DNA of 12,400 nt from Bryobacterales bacterium (GTDB lineage: Bacteria; Acidobacteriota; Terriglobia; Bryobacterales; Bryobacteraceae). The position numbers and the translations under genes are program-made. Shown here one piece after another: positions 1 through 7,122 of the stretch. The stretch covers positions 1 to 12,400 of the forward strand of contig JAUZEU010000008.1 in assembly GCA_030838885.1 (NCBI GenBank), given 5' to 3'. The notes beneath the pieces are model-generated. The model made no database searches, had not been told where the DNA came from, and worked only from the letters and a program-made list of their open reading frames with translations. Positions within the stretch are counted from its first letter, which is position 1, and the number at the start of each line of letters is the position of its first letter.

Positions 1-138
1 GGCCTGATCGCACTGCTTGATCCGGTGGTGAGCAAGCCAACGTGGACGTCGCTGGTGTTTGATCACGCGGGCCTCGGCGAGGCAATGAAGCACTTATTCG
101 AAGACAGATGGCAGCGCGCCACCGGACTCGGCAATTAG
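1..138 (+). CDS. C-terminal end of a regulator-like protein, possibly TrmB/PLD-type (partial)
   Basis: An open frame from the left edge ends at TAG 136-138 and gives the last 45 residues of a protein that starts outside the window. The tail runs from GLIALLDPVV at its start to LFEDRWQRATGLGN at its end. The pattern of a short strand (SLVFDHAGL) followed by a helix with LFEDRWQRA resembles the C-terminus of helix-turn-helix regulators with a TrmB/phospholipase-D-like effector domain, where a 'LFE-x-x-W-x-R-A' helix closes the domain. This is a resemblance recalled from memory and the fragment is too short to be sure. It faces the minus-strand glycosyltransferase tail to tail with only 10 bases between the stop codons, and I see no terminator hairpin there. 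Confidence 0.6.
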   Translation, partial: GLIALLDPVVSKPTWTSLVFDHAGLGEAMKHLFEDRWQRATGLGN

Positions 139-148
139 ACTCGCTCGT

Positions 149-1123
149 TTACCGGCGCTCGTCCACTTTTTCGCGGAGCCTCTGGGTGAGAATCTCACGT
201 ACTGCGTAAATGCGCCGGTTCTGCGATTCGAAGTAGGTTCGCATCACCAGTTCGCCGATTAGCCCGGTACTGAACATCATCAGACCGGCCAGCAGCAACA
301 GCGCGCCGGCGATCATCATCGGCCCGTGCTCCTGAATAATGTCCAGCCGCCAGAAGAGCTTCACGAACAGGCAGTAGCCGAGCATCAGCGAACCCGCAGC
401 CGTTCCGGCCAGACCAATAGCGCCGAAAAAATGCATCGGGCGCGTGAAGTACTTCAGCAGAAAGCGGATAGTCAGAATGTCGAACAAGACCCGGAATGTC
501 CGGCTCAGGCCATAATGCGACTCTCCCGACTCACGCGGCGTGTTCTGAATGGGCACCTCAGCCACGCGTGCGCCATAAAAGCTGGCGAGCGCGGGGATAA
601 ACCGGTGCAGTTCGCCATAGAGGTGAACGTCTTTCAGCACCTCGGCGCGATATGCCTTGAACGTCGTGCCGAAGTCGCGCAGATCGATCCCGGAAGCTTT
701 GGACATCATCCAGTTAGCGATGCGCGAAGGAATCTTTCGTGTAAGCGCGTTGTCGACCCGCTCCTTGCGCCAGCCGCTCGCAATATCGAAACCTTCGTCA
801 AGTTTGGCCAGCAGCGCAGGAATGTCTTCAGGCGCGTGTTGTAAATCGCCGTCCATCGCGATAATAATCTTGCCCCGAGCCTCATGGAAGCCGGCGGAGA
901 TCGCGGCGGTTTGCCCAAAATTACGGCGAAGGCGGATGATTTTCAGGTGCTGATCGGTCTGAACAAGATTCGAGAGCAACTCAAAGCTGCGATCGTTTGA
1001 AGCGTCGTCGATGAAGATAATTTCGTAAGGCTGGTGAACCGAGACCAGTACGTTCGTCAGACGGTCGTACAGGGGCAAAATCGAGTGTTCTTCGTTATGA
1101 ATCGGTACGACGATCGACAACAT
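149..1123 (-). CDS. Family 2 glycosyltransferase, polyprenyl-phosphate sugar transferase type (DPM1/GtrB/ArnC-like)
   Basis: This membrane-bound GT2 enzyme probably moves a sugar from a nucleotide donor onto undecaprenyl phosphate at the inner face of the cytoplasmic membrane, supplying a lipid-linked sugar for envelope glycans. From the start chosen here (324 aa) it has the GT-A nucleotide-binding start SIVVPIHNEE, the acidic pair DDAS (39-40), the metal-binding DGD within MDGDLQ (91-93), RDFGTTFKAYR near 149-159 and the ELHRFIP motif (171-177) typical of DPM1-like enzymes. Two hydrophobic segments follow at about 231-256 and 269-294, then a basic cytoplasmic tail, which is the GtrB/ArnC layout. 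An in-frame ATG at 1141 would add six residues. I prefer 1123 because family members begin almost directly with the S-V-V-P strand and a weak GAG sits nine bases upstream. The sugar and acceptor cannot be read from the sequence. Confidence 0.9.
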   Translation of the reverse strand: MLSIVVPIHNEEHSILPLYDRLTNVLVSVHQPYEIIFIDDASNDRSFELLSNLVQTDQHLKIIRLRRNFGQTAAISAGFHEARGKIIIAMDGDLQHAPEDIPALLAKLDEGFDIASGWRKERVDNALTRKIPSRIANWMMSKASGIDLRDFGTTFKAYRAEVLKDVHLYGELHRFIPALASFYGARVAEVPIQNTPRESGESHYGLSRTFRVLFDILTIRFLLKYFTRPMHFFGAIGLAGTAAGSLMLGYCLFVKLFWRLDIIQEHGPMMIAGALLLLAGLMMFSTGLIGELVMRTYFESQNRRIYAVREILTQRLREKVDERR

Positions 1124-1231
1124 TATGTTTATCTCTAACATTCTAGCGCTAAATTTCGGAGGCGCGACACCGGTAAGCGGGTTTCAGCTATGTTGGGCAT
1201 AAAGGTATGTTGAGGGAAGGAATGTCAAAAA

Positions 1232-1765
1232 GTGGATAGCCGAACACCCTTCCGGGTCACAACGGCGGCGGGGGCCTATGAGACTATCCGTCCACTGCCC
1301 GTAAGCCTGCTGCTGGAAAACGTGCGGAGCCTCTATAACGTCGGTTCGTTCTTCAGAACGGGGGATGGCGCGGGAATCGAAAAGCTCTACCTGACGGGTT
1401 TTACCGGATATCCGCCGCAAAATATGATCTCGAAGACGGCGCTTGGAGCGGAGGAGACTCTGCCCTGGGAGCATTATGGCGACGCGGTTCCTGCCATCGA
1501 AAGGCTGCGGTCCGCCAACTACGAGATTGCAGCAATTGAGACCAGTGTTCACGCGGTAGACCTGTTCGACTGGCAGCCGCGCTTTCCGGTTTGCCTGCTG
1601 TTTGGCCACGAGACGGATGGCCTCACGCCGCAGGTGGCCGCGCTGGCCGACACCCATGTTCGGATTCCGATGCTTGGCATGAAGCATTCGCTCAATGTCG
1701 CGACAGCCGGTGGAATAGTCCTCTATGAATTATTGAGGAAGTACCGGGCTTTGCGAAAGGCGTAG
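1232..1765 (+). CDS. SpoU/TrmH-family RNA 2'-O-methyltransferase
   Basis: This is a cytoplasmic SAM-dependent RNA ribose methyltransferase with the knotted SPOUT fold. The three SpoU motifs are in order. Motif 1 is NVRSLYNVGSFFRT (30-43, conserved N and R). Motif 2 is FGHETDGL (124-131; many family members have N where this one has H). Motif 3 is IPMLGMKHSLNVATAG (145-160), with the SLN that closes the SAM pocket. At 177 aa it is a bare catalytic domain without the N-terminal RNA-binding domain of the longer RlmB/TsnR proteins, so its target (tRNA or rRNA) cannot be assigned. The only in-frame start is GTG 1232, eleven bases after GGGAAGG; the frame is closed by TGA at 1211. A better-placed ATG at 1222 lies in another frame (see findings). 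The 3' end overlaps the convergent membrane-protein gene by 43 bases. Confidence 0.88.
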   Translation: MDSRTPFRVTTAAGAYETIRPLPVSLLLENVRSLYNVGSFFRTGDGAGIEKLYLTGFTGYPPQNMISKTALGAEETLPWEHYGDAVPAIERLRSANYEIAAIETSVHAVDLFDWQPRFPVCLLFGHETDGLTPQVAALADTHVRIPMLGMKHSLNVATAGGIVLYELLRKYRALRKA

Positions 1766-3741
1766 ATGCTAACCAGCCCAAGCGCCACGAGTGCTGAGAG
1801 CACTCGGCAAACCCAGGCTTCCGTAGTCACCCCATACGCCAGTTCCACCGTACAGTTCCCTTCGCAACCTGGCTCCGCCACCATTAACCCGATGCCATCT
1901 CCGTGTACCGGAACCGTCCGTCCCGCCACTGTTGCGGTCCATCCCGGAACGTAATTCACCTGGACAGACAGGACTTGGCTGCGCTTCATCGCAGCCCGAA
2001 CCGAAAAATGTGTGTTGCCGTTCCAGCGCATTTCGGCAAGGGGAAGCTGCGGATCATCGAGAGCTGTCACATACGCCCGCACAGGTTCCAGATCGAAGCC
2101 GTGGATCGGCTGCCGAACCGACACAGCCTCTCTCGGGATCACGTGCGCGAGTGACCTCGAACGCTGGGGCACAGCGAATATCGTGTCATCCTCCTCATGC
2201 CACAACACGGGAAGCACGCCATCGAACTTTTCAGGGTGAACGACGGCGTGGTAATGTTCGCGCGAGTTCTTCCCGGCAACCGTCACCGTCTGAACCCCGA
2301 AAGCCTTGAGCCAGAAGATCGAGCAGTCGGCTCTCTCGTCCGGGCCCACTCCTGTGTAAATCGTGTAGATAGCAACAAGGTCCATCCAGTTTGGAGCGGT
2401 GGGCTCGTGGCCGCCGCCCAGTTGTGGATTGTTCGAAATAACATTGTTCAGAAACTGAACGTCACCCGAGAGCATCGCCCGCTTGCCCGGCATATTGCGA
2501 TCCAGCCAGTGAACAATTTTGTATTGGATCGTCTGCGTGATCTCAACCGGTTGAATCAGACGCCGGGCAGAATGCCGGAAACTCTTCGTCTGGCGAATAC
2601 TCAACAGCAGGACACTAATCACCAGCGCAATCCGCCAGGACCGGTTCAGATTTTTGATTGCCCAAGCGAAAAGACACCCGGCCACCAGGCAGACCGCCAT
2701 TTCCATCTCGAGCTGATAACGATTGCCCTGGGGAACGAGGGTGATGCCCAGGAGAAAGTAGGCGACAGGAAAAGCGCACATCCACGGTGCGAACAGAATG
2801 CTGAAGCGTTCCAACGGCCGCCAGCCGCGCGAAGTCCACCAGAGCGCGCCGAACACAGATATGACCAGCGCCACCGAGAGCATGGTTACTGAGCCTCCGC
2901 TGAAGGCGCCGTGGGCGGTCCACTGATCACCACCGATATGCGCGATCAGCGACGGGGGCAGCCACGGGCTGATAAGAGAGTACGCTGCGAGTCCGGTCAA
3001 GGCCAATATCGGCAAGCCCCGCCTGAGTGCGAGAGCGATACAAATTCCCCCAATCGCAAGATCGACCGCACCGAACGCGTTGGTAAGAACAACCGCCCCG
3101 CAGGAAAGTACTGCGGCAACGAGATTTGCACCGCTTCGCCGCAACATCGCACGCCTCAAAAACAGCAGAGCCAGCGGAAGCAGGGTCAAAGCGAGGTTAT
3201 GGGGATCCTCGGCATAGTGAATCAGGTTGTAGAATCGCAGTGGAACCCATGCGCCGTTCGCGGTTCCGTCGCCACTCACCCGCAAAATCGGAATCGCGAG
3301 TTCCGCCACCGATGTCAAGCTGTACGCCAGGCCGGCCCCGAAACCCGCTGCCAGCGACTCGGACCACTCCCACGCAAACCAAAACAGAGTAACCGGCCCC
3401 AGGCAGTACGTCAGAGCGAGAACGAAGTGGAAGGCCCGTTCGACACTCCAGCCCGACACCCATCCTGCAGCTGCGGCCAGAACCGGGAGCAGCGGCTGAT
3501 ACGCATTTTCAATCGGCACCCCGCAATTGAACAGCGGCAACCAGCGCTGATCGGTAAAGTTCTCGCGAAAGAACCGGCTGAGAGCGACAAAAACCCCTTC
3601 GTTCGAATCCAGATTCGCGATGAACTCAATCGAGAACAGTTCCCGGCAGATATACACGTTCAACAGCAGAAGCGCAACGCACGCTGCCAGAGGCCGCCAG
3701 TTTTCGCGAACTTTCGCAGGGAGCCCTGGCAGCAGATTCAT
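1723..3741 (-). CDS. Large polytopic membrane protein, GT-C glycosyltransferase / YfhO-like
   Basis: From the ATG at 3741 this is a 672 aa inner-membrane protein with many hydrophobic spans. There is one after VRENWRP, several between about residues 85 and 400, and a last one at about 644-662 followed by a short basic tail. The first loop has NLDSNEG (43-49), acidic residues where GT-C enzymes carry their catalytic or metal-binding acids, then WLPLFNCGVPIENAYQP. The C-terminal soluble part contains VNYVPGWTATVAGRTVPV; a PGW followed by a small beta domain is typical of YfhO-like and related lipid-linked sugar transferases. I infer an envelope glycosyltransferase using a polyprenyl-phosphate sugar, fitting the DPM1-like gene nearby, but no donor or acceptor is evident. 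The frame stays open back to 3870. I chose 3741 because TAGGTAAG precedes it and the 43 upstream residues look non-coding. Confidence 0.75.
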   Translation of the reverse strand: MNLLPGLPAKVRENWRPLAACVALLLLNVYICRELFSIEFIANLDSNEGVFVALSRFFRENFTDQRWLPLFNCGVPIENAYQPLLPVLAAAAGWVSGWSVERAFHFVLALTYCLGPVTLFWFAWEWSESLAAGFGAGLAYSLTSVAELAIPILRVSGDGTANGAWVPLRFYNLIHYAEDPHNLALTLLPLALLFLRRAMLRRSGANLVAAVLSCGAVVLTNAFGAVDLAIGGICIALALRRGLPILALTGLAAYSLISPWLPPSLIAHIGGDQWTAHGAFSGGSVTMLSVALVISVFGALWWTSRGWRPLERFSILFAPWMCAFPVAYFLLGITLVPQGNRYQLEMEMAVCLVAGCLFAWAIKNLNRSWRIALVISVLLLSIRQTKSFRHSARRLIQPVEITQTIQYKIVHWLDRNMPGKRAMLSGDVQFLNNVISNNPQLGGGHEPTAPNWMDLVAIYTIYTGVGPDERADCSIFWLKAFGVQTVTVAGKNSREHYHAVVHPEKFDGVLPVLWHEEDDTIFAVPQRSRSLAHVIPREAVSVRQPIHGFDLEPVRAYVTALDDPQLPLAEMRWNGNTHFSVRAAMKRSQVLSVQVNYVPGWTATVAGRTVPVHGDGIGLMVAEPGCEGNCTVELAYGVTTEAWVCRVLSALVALGLVSIYAFRKARYFLNNS

Positions 3742-3874
3742 CGGCTTACCTATTATCCAATTGGCACCTGGTAGAATGGGCGCGAAGCATCCGGCAGCGT
3801 TTGCCATGCAAAACTTTACGTGTATACAGGTTGCGGTTGCCCGTCGGTTTAACAGATGATTTCCACACAACCTT

Positions 3875-3895
3875 TAGTGACCGGATACGTCACTA
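3875..3895. promoter_or_regulatory. Perfect 7-bp dyad, candidate operator or leader hairpin
   Basis: TAGTGAC (3875-3881) and GTCACTA (3889-3895) are exact reverse complements separated by the seven bases CGGATAC. Arm centres are 14 bases apart, slightly more than one helical turn, a usual geometry for a dimeric helix-turn-helix regulator. The dyad is in the divergent region, about 58 bases before the first operon ATG and downstream of the candidate promoter at 3801-3828, where a bound repressor could block transcription. As RNA it would be a modest 7-bp hairpin. No T-tract follows, so it is not a simple terminator. The binding protein is unknown. Confidence 0.4.
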
Positions 3896-3920
3896 TTAGA
3901 GTGGCTGGCAATAGCGGGGA

Positions 3921-3950
3921 GTAAGGTAGGTGGGTAAGGTGGGTCGGTAA
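3921..3950 (+). repeat. Overlapping 17-nt direct repeat carrying SD-like sequence before the first operon gene
   Basis: Two copies of GTAAGGTRGGTSGGTAA, at 3921-3937 and 3934-3950, differ at only two positions and share four bases, giving a 13-base period. Each has an AAGGT core. The second copy (AAGGTGG, 3936-3942) is the likely ribosome binding site, ending about ten bases before ATG 3953. The first copy lies another 13 bases upstream and could act as a standby or decoy site, or simply be slippage remains. Confidence 0.6.
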
Positions 3951-3952
3951 AC

Positions 3953-6217
3953 ATGTTCGAACTGCTGTTCAAATATCCGCCAAACATCTTTGCCCGGGGC
4001 AAACTGGTCTTACTCTCGCCTTGGCCCCTTTGGGCGCTGTTCCTTGTGCTGGCCCTCGCTGCCGCCGGTCTCTTCTGGCATATGCGCCAACGCGGATCGG
4101 CCGTATCCTCTCTGCGATCTACCTTCATTTGGCTCGCGCAAACGATGCTTTTGGCTCTGCTACTCTTCATGCTTTGGCACCCCGCCATCAGCGTGGCGCG
4201 ACTGCGGCCCCAGCAAAACGTAGTTGCTGTGCTGGTCGATCACTCGCGCAGCATGGGCATCGCTGATGATGGCAAGCAGCGCCTCCAGAGCGCGGAAGAT
4301 TTGCTGAACAGCGACCTGCTTCCGGAACTCAAAAAGAAGTTTCAGATCCGAACGTACGAATTCGGACACGATGCGGTGCGTGTCGATCAGGCGAAGAATC
4401 TCAAGGCTGATGACAACGCGACTCGTATCGGGGACAGCCTGAAACACATCGCGGCCGAAGCCGGTACGATGCCACTGGGCGCAATCGTGCTCCTCACGGA
4501 CGGCGGAGACAACACGGGTGGAGTGGATCGTGAAACCATCGCGCAGCTGAAGCAGCTTCGTGTTCCCGTCCATACGGTCGGCTTCGGGCCCGATCACTAC
4601 GCCAAAGATATTGAACTCGTAGACGTGGCTATTCCGGCCCGCGCCCTCGCAAATTCACGGCTGAATGCCCGCGTGGCGTTCCGGCAGCACGGCTACTCCG
4701 GCGAAAAAGTGAAGCTGATCGTTCGCGAAAACGGCCGCCCCATCTCGCAGCAGGAAATCACGCTGAAGCCTGACGTGGAGCAAAGCGAAACCGTGCAGTT
4801 CAATTCCGGAGCGGCCGGCGCTCACAGTTTCACTATCGGCATCGATCCGGTCGCAGGCGAAGAAAGCAACCAGAACAACGCGATGGTGCGGCTGGTGAAC
4901 GTCACCCAGAAAAAGATGCGCATCCTCTATGTCGAAGGAGAGCCGCGCTGGGAGTATAAGTTCATTCGGCGAGCCATGGAAGACGATCAAAGTATCGATC
5001 TCACCAGCGTCGTTCGCACCACCCAGAACAAGACCTACCAGCAGGGCGGCACTCAGGGCGAACTGGTGGACGGGTTCCCGCCGAAGATCGAAGGCCTCTT
5101 CGCGTTCGACGGCCTGATCATCGGAAGCGTCGAAGCGAATTACTTCTCCACCGTCCAGCAAAACATGATCCGCGACTTCGCGGACCGCCGCGGAGGCGGA
5201 GTGCTCTTTCTGGCCGGACGCTTCGCTCTCAACGAGGGCGGGTACGCGAACACGCCGATTGCGGAAATGATGCCCGTCCGGCTGCCGGCCGAGAAGACCT
5301 GGTCCCGCAATTTCGCAGATACGTATCTGACTGATGCCGGGCGTGAAAGCCCCGTTTGCCGGATCGAAGAAGGCCGCGAATCCAGCATCGCGCGCTGGAA
5401 GAAAATGCCCCAGATCGCCAACTACGCGGTTATGGGAACTCCCAAGCCGGGCGCGGTTGTCCTCATGAATGTGCAGGAACAGGGTCATCGGCCTTCGCCC
5501 CTGCTGACCGTACAGAACTACGGGCACGGCAGAACTGCAGTCCTGGCCACAGCAGGCACCTGGCGCTGGAAAATGCTTCAGGATCATACCGACAAAACAC
5601 ATGCCATCTTCTGGCAACAGCTGCTCCGCTGGCTGGTAACCGAAACGCCGGGACAGGTATCAGCGTCTACACCACATCTGGTGTTGTCGGACGATACGCG
5701 TGTTCCTCTGCGGGCAGTGGTGGCCGACAAGACTTACCAGCCGGTCCCGGGGGCTACCGTTGCGGCCACCATAACCCGGCCCGATGGCGCGACCAGCGTT
5801 CTTGAACTGAAGCCCGATCCGCTGGAGCCCGGCACCTATACGGGCGAGTACACAGCGGACAAGGCCGGCGCTTACGTGGCTGAGATCGCCGCCCGGCAGA
5901 GCGCCACGCAAAAGGACGCGAAAGACACCGGAGAGCTGGGTCGCGATACTCTGACCTTCCGCCGCGAAAACGGGGTGGCTGAAAACTTCGGAACTGCGCA
6001 GAACAAAGATCTGCTGCAAAAACTGGCGAGCGACACGAACGGGAACTACTACACAGCCGCCAAATCAAAGCGGCTGCCCCAGGAGATTGCGGTTTCTGAA
6101 GCAGGCATTACCGCGCATGACAATCTGGATATCTGGGACATGCCAATCCTGTTCTTACTGGCGATTTTGATTCGCGGCGGAGAATGGCTGCTGCGCCGAA
6201 AGTGGGGAGTAGTGTGA
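3953..6217 (+). CDS. Membrane-anchored VWA protein with glutamine-amidotransferase-like domain (BatA-like)
   Basis: This 754 aa protein opens the operon. Two hydrophobic segments (about 23-43 and 57-76) precede a von Willebrand A domain with a complete-looking MIDAS: D96-H-S98-R-S100, a threonine in ATRIGDS (157) and LLTDGGDN (D183). A beta-sandwich-like region follows (about 220-315, ending NQNNAMVRLVNV). Next is an alpha/beta segment starting MRILYVEGEPRWEYKF (322-337) and continuing through GLIIGSVEANYF and GGGVLFLAGRFAL, which resembles the class I glutamine amidotransferase fold. A second sandwich-like region (about 575-650) and one C-terminal span (about 729-742) end the protein. The only cysteine is C469, outside the place where the amidotransferase nucleophile would sit, so amidase activity is unlikely. 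With MoxR and DUF58 downstream I infer an envelope protein whose metal-dependent VWA domain works with the AAA+ partner. The last four bases overlap the next gene (GTGA). Confidence 0.85.
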   Translation: MFELLFKYPPNIFARGKLVLLSPWPLWALFLVLALAAAGLFWHMRQRGSAVSSLRSTFIWLAQTMLLALLLFMLWHPAISVARLRPQQNVVAVLVDHSRSMGIADDGKQRLQSAEDLLNSDLLPELKKKFQIRTYEFGHDAVRVDQAKNLKADDNATRIGDSLKHIAAEAGTMPLGAIVLLTDGGDNTGGVDRETIAQLKQLRVPVHTVGFGPDHYAKDIELVDVAIPARALANSRLNARVAFRQHGYSGEKVKLIVRENGRPISQQEITLKPDVEQSETVQFNSGAAGAHSFTIGIDPVAGEESNQNNAMVRLVNVTQKKMRILYVEGEPRWEYKFIRRAMEDDQSIDLTSVVRTTQNKTYQQGGTQGELVDGFPPKIEGLFAFDGLIIGSVEANYFSTVQQNMIRDFADRRGGGVLFLAGRFALNEGGYANTPIAEMMPVRLPAEKTWSRNFADTYLTDAGRESPVCRIEEGRESSIARWKKMPQIANYAVMGTPKPGAVVLMNVQEQGHRPSPLLTVQNYGHGRTAVLATAGTWRWKMLQDHTDKTHAIFWQQLLRWLVTETPGQVSASTPHLVLSDDTRVPLRAVVADKTYQPVPGATVAATITRPDGATSVLELKPDPLEPGTYTGEYTADKAGAYVAEIAARQSATQKDAKDTGELGRDTLTFRRENGVAENFGTAQNKDLLQKLASDTNGNYYTAAKSKRLPQEIAVSEAGITAHDNLDIWDMPILFLLAILIRGGEWLLRRKWGVV

Positions 6218-7122
6218 AGCGGATATTCCTGGCCTCTGCGGCCTGCGCGATGATCTCGGCCATCCAGGCGACCCCTGCGTTTGCCACCACATACTTCCTG
6301 ACGGTAGCCGGACTTGGCGGGGAGGCGGACTACGAAACACGCTTCAACCTGCTCGCGAACGATACAGATAAGATCCTCCGCGGCAGTGGCGGCACGGAAC
6401 GAGTCATCGAAACCCTGAAAGGCCCCGACGCAACCAGGGCAAAGCTCATGGCGTCCCTCACCAAAATCGCTGCCGACGCAAAGGCGCAGGACGTTTTAGT
6501 CCTCATGATGATCGGCCATGGAACTTTCGATGGCGCGGAATATAAGTTCAACCTGCCTGGTCCCGATATCTCAGGCACTGAACTGGCTGCGGCACTGAAC
6601 AAAATCTCCGCCAGCCGCCAGTTGATCGTGGATATGACCAGCGCCAGCGGCGGCGCCACAGCAGCTTTGAAGCACGAAGGGCGTACAGTGATCACAGCCA
6701 CCAAATCCGGCTCCGAGAAGAACGCCACTATCTTCGGCCGCTATTGGGTGGAGGCGCTGCGCGACCCTGCCGCGGATACCGACAAAAATGAGATTGTGTC
6801 CGCGCTGGAAGCTTTTCGCTACGCTCAGACCAAGACTGCGGCCTTCTTTACCGAACAGAAGCGCCTCGCGACCGAGCACGCACAGCTTGCCAATGAAGAC
6901 CAGCAGCGTGCGGCCGCCTTCCCGCTGGTACGTTATGGGAATGCGGCGGTGGTTGTAACCGATCCCGCCAAACGGGCGCTCGTCTCCAAAAAAGAAGAGA
7001 TTGAAAACAAGATTGATGCCCTCAAGTACCAGAAGGATTTGATGGCTCCGGAAGATTACAAGCGGCAGATCGCAGCCTTCCTGCTGGAACTGGCGCGGAC
7101 GCAGGAGGCGCTCGAGAAGTGA
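6214..7122 (+). CDS. Secreted caspase-fold (clan CD-like) protein with serine at the expected cysteine
   Basis: I start this gene at GTG 6214, which overlaps the upstream stop as GTGA and has GGAG four bases before it. The 302 aa product then begins with a clean Sec signal peptide: VKR, a hydrophobic core, and ATPAFA before TTYF. An in-frame ATG at 6184 would bury that signal behind ten extra residues. The mature part begins TYFLTVAGLGG. Strand LVLMMIGHG (His102) is the histidine motif of caspase-like peptidases, and LIVDMTSASGG (138-147) stands where family members have D-x-C-x-S-G, with serine (143) for the cysteine. KSGSEKNATIFGRYWVEAL and AADTDKNE follow. The C-terminus (from about 255) is charged and helical, possibly a coiled coil. 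The mature protein has no cysteine. I infer a periplasmic, probably catalytically dead, scaffold or sensor working with the neighbouring envelope proteins. The family assignment is from motif pattern only. Confidence 0.75.
   Translation: MKRIFLASAACAMISAIQATPAFATTYFLTVAGLGGEADYETRFNLLANDTDKILRGSGGTERVIETLKGPDATRAKLMASLTKIAADAKAQDVLVLMMIGHGTFDGAEYKFNLPGPDISGTELAAALNKISASRQLIVDMTSASGGATAALKHEGRTVITATKSGSEKNATIFGRYWVEALRDPAADTDKNEIVSALEAFRYAQTKTAAFFTEQKRLATEHAQLANEDQQRAAAFPLVRYGNAAVVVTDPAKRALVSKKEEIENKIDALKYQKDLMAPEDYKRQIAAFLLELARTQEALEK

Larger units (their letters stand above)
3742..3952. promoter_or_regulatory. Divergent intergenic region between the membrane-protein gene and the MoxR-type operon
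   Basis: These 211 bases separate two divergent genes and must hold promoters for at least the rightward operon, since the next upstream + strand gene ends at 1765. On the + strand, TTGCCA (3801-3806) and TATACA (3823-3828) are 16 bases apart. They match the sigma-70 consensus at five and four of six positions and would start transcription near 3835. A perfect dyad and a short tandem repeat (listed separately) lie further downstream. I found no convincing -10/-35 pair for the leftward gene. If that gene really starts at 3807 or 3870, part of this region would be coding. Confidence 0.4.

Noticed and set aside
1144..1151. TAGCGCTA palindrome upstream of the glycosyltransferase gene
   Set aside because: Eight bases is too short to be significant alone, and no matching second site or promoter pair is nearby.
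2911..3774. Plus-strand open frame (287 codons) opposite the polytopic membrane protein
   Set aside because: It is very rich in Arg, Gln and Pro with no recognisable motif, while the opposite strand encodes a coherent membrane protein.
3742..3870. Upstream extension of the polytopic membrane protein to ATG 3870 or 3807
   Set aside because: The extra 43 residues look like translated promoter DNA, the longer form would cover the candidate promoter, and ATG 3741 has a nearer SD-like sequence. Not fully excluded.
4655..5617. Minus-strand open frame (320 codons) opposite the first operon gene
   Set aside because: The + strand protein has clear VWA and membrane features; the reverse frame has no motif and the biased composition expected of a shadow in GC-rich DNA.
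6214..6285. Lipoprotein signal in the caspase-like protein
   Set aside because: The only cysteine in the signal (LASAAC) does not meet the lipobox pattern, whereas PAFA before TTYF is a good signal-peptidase I site.
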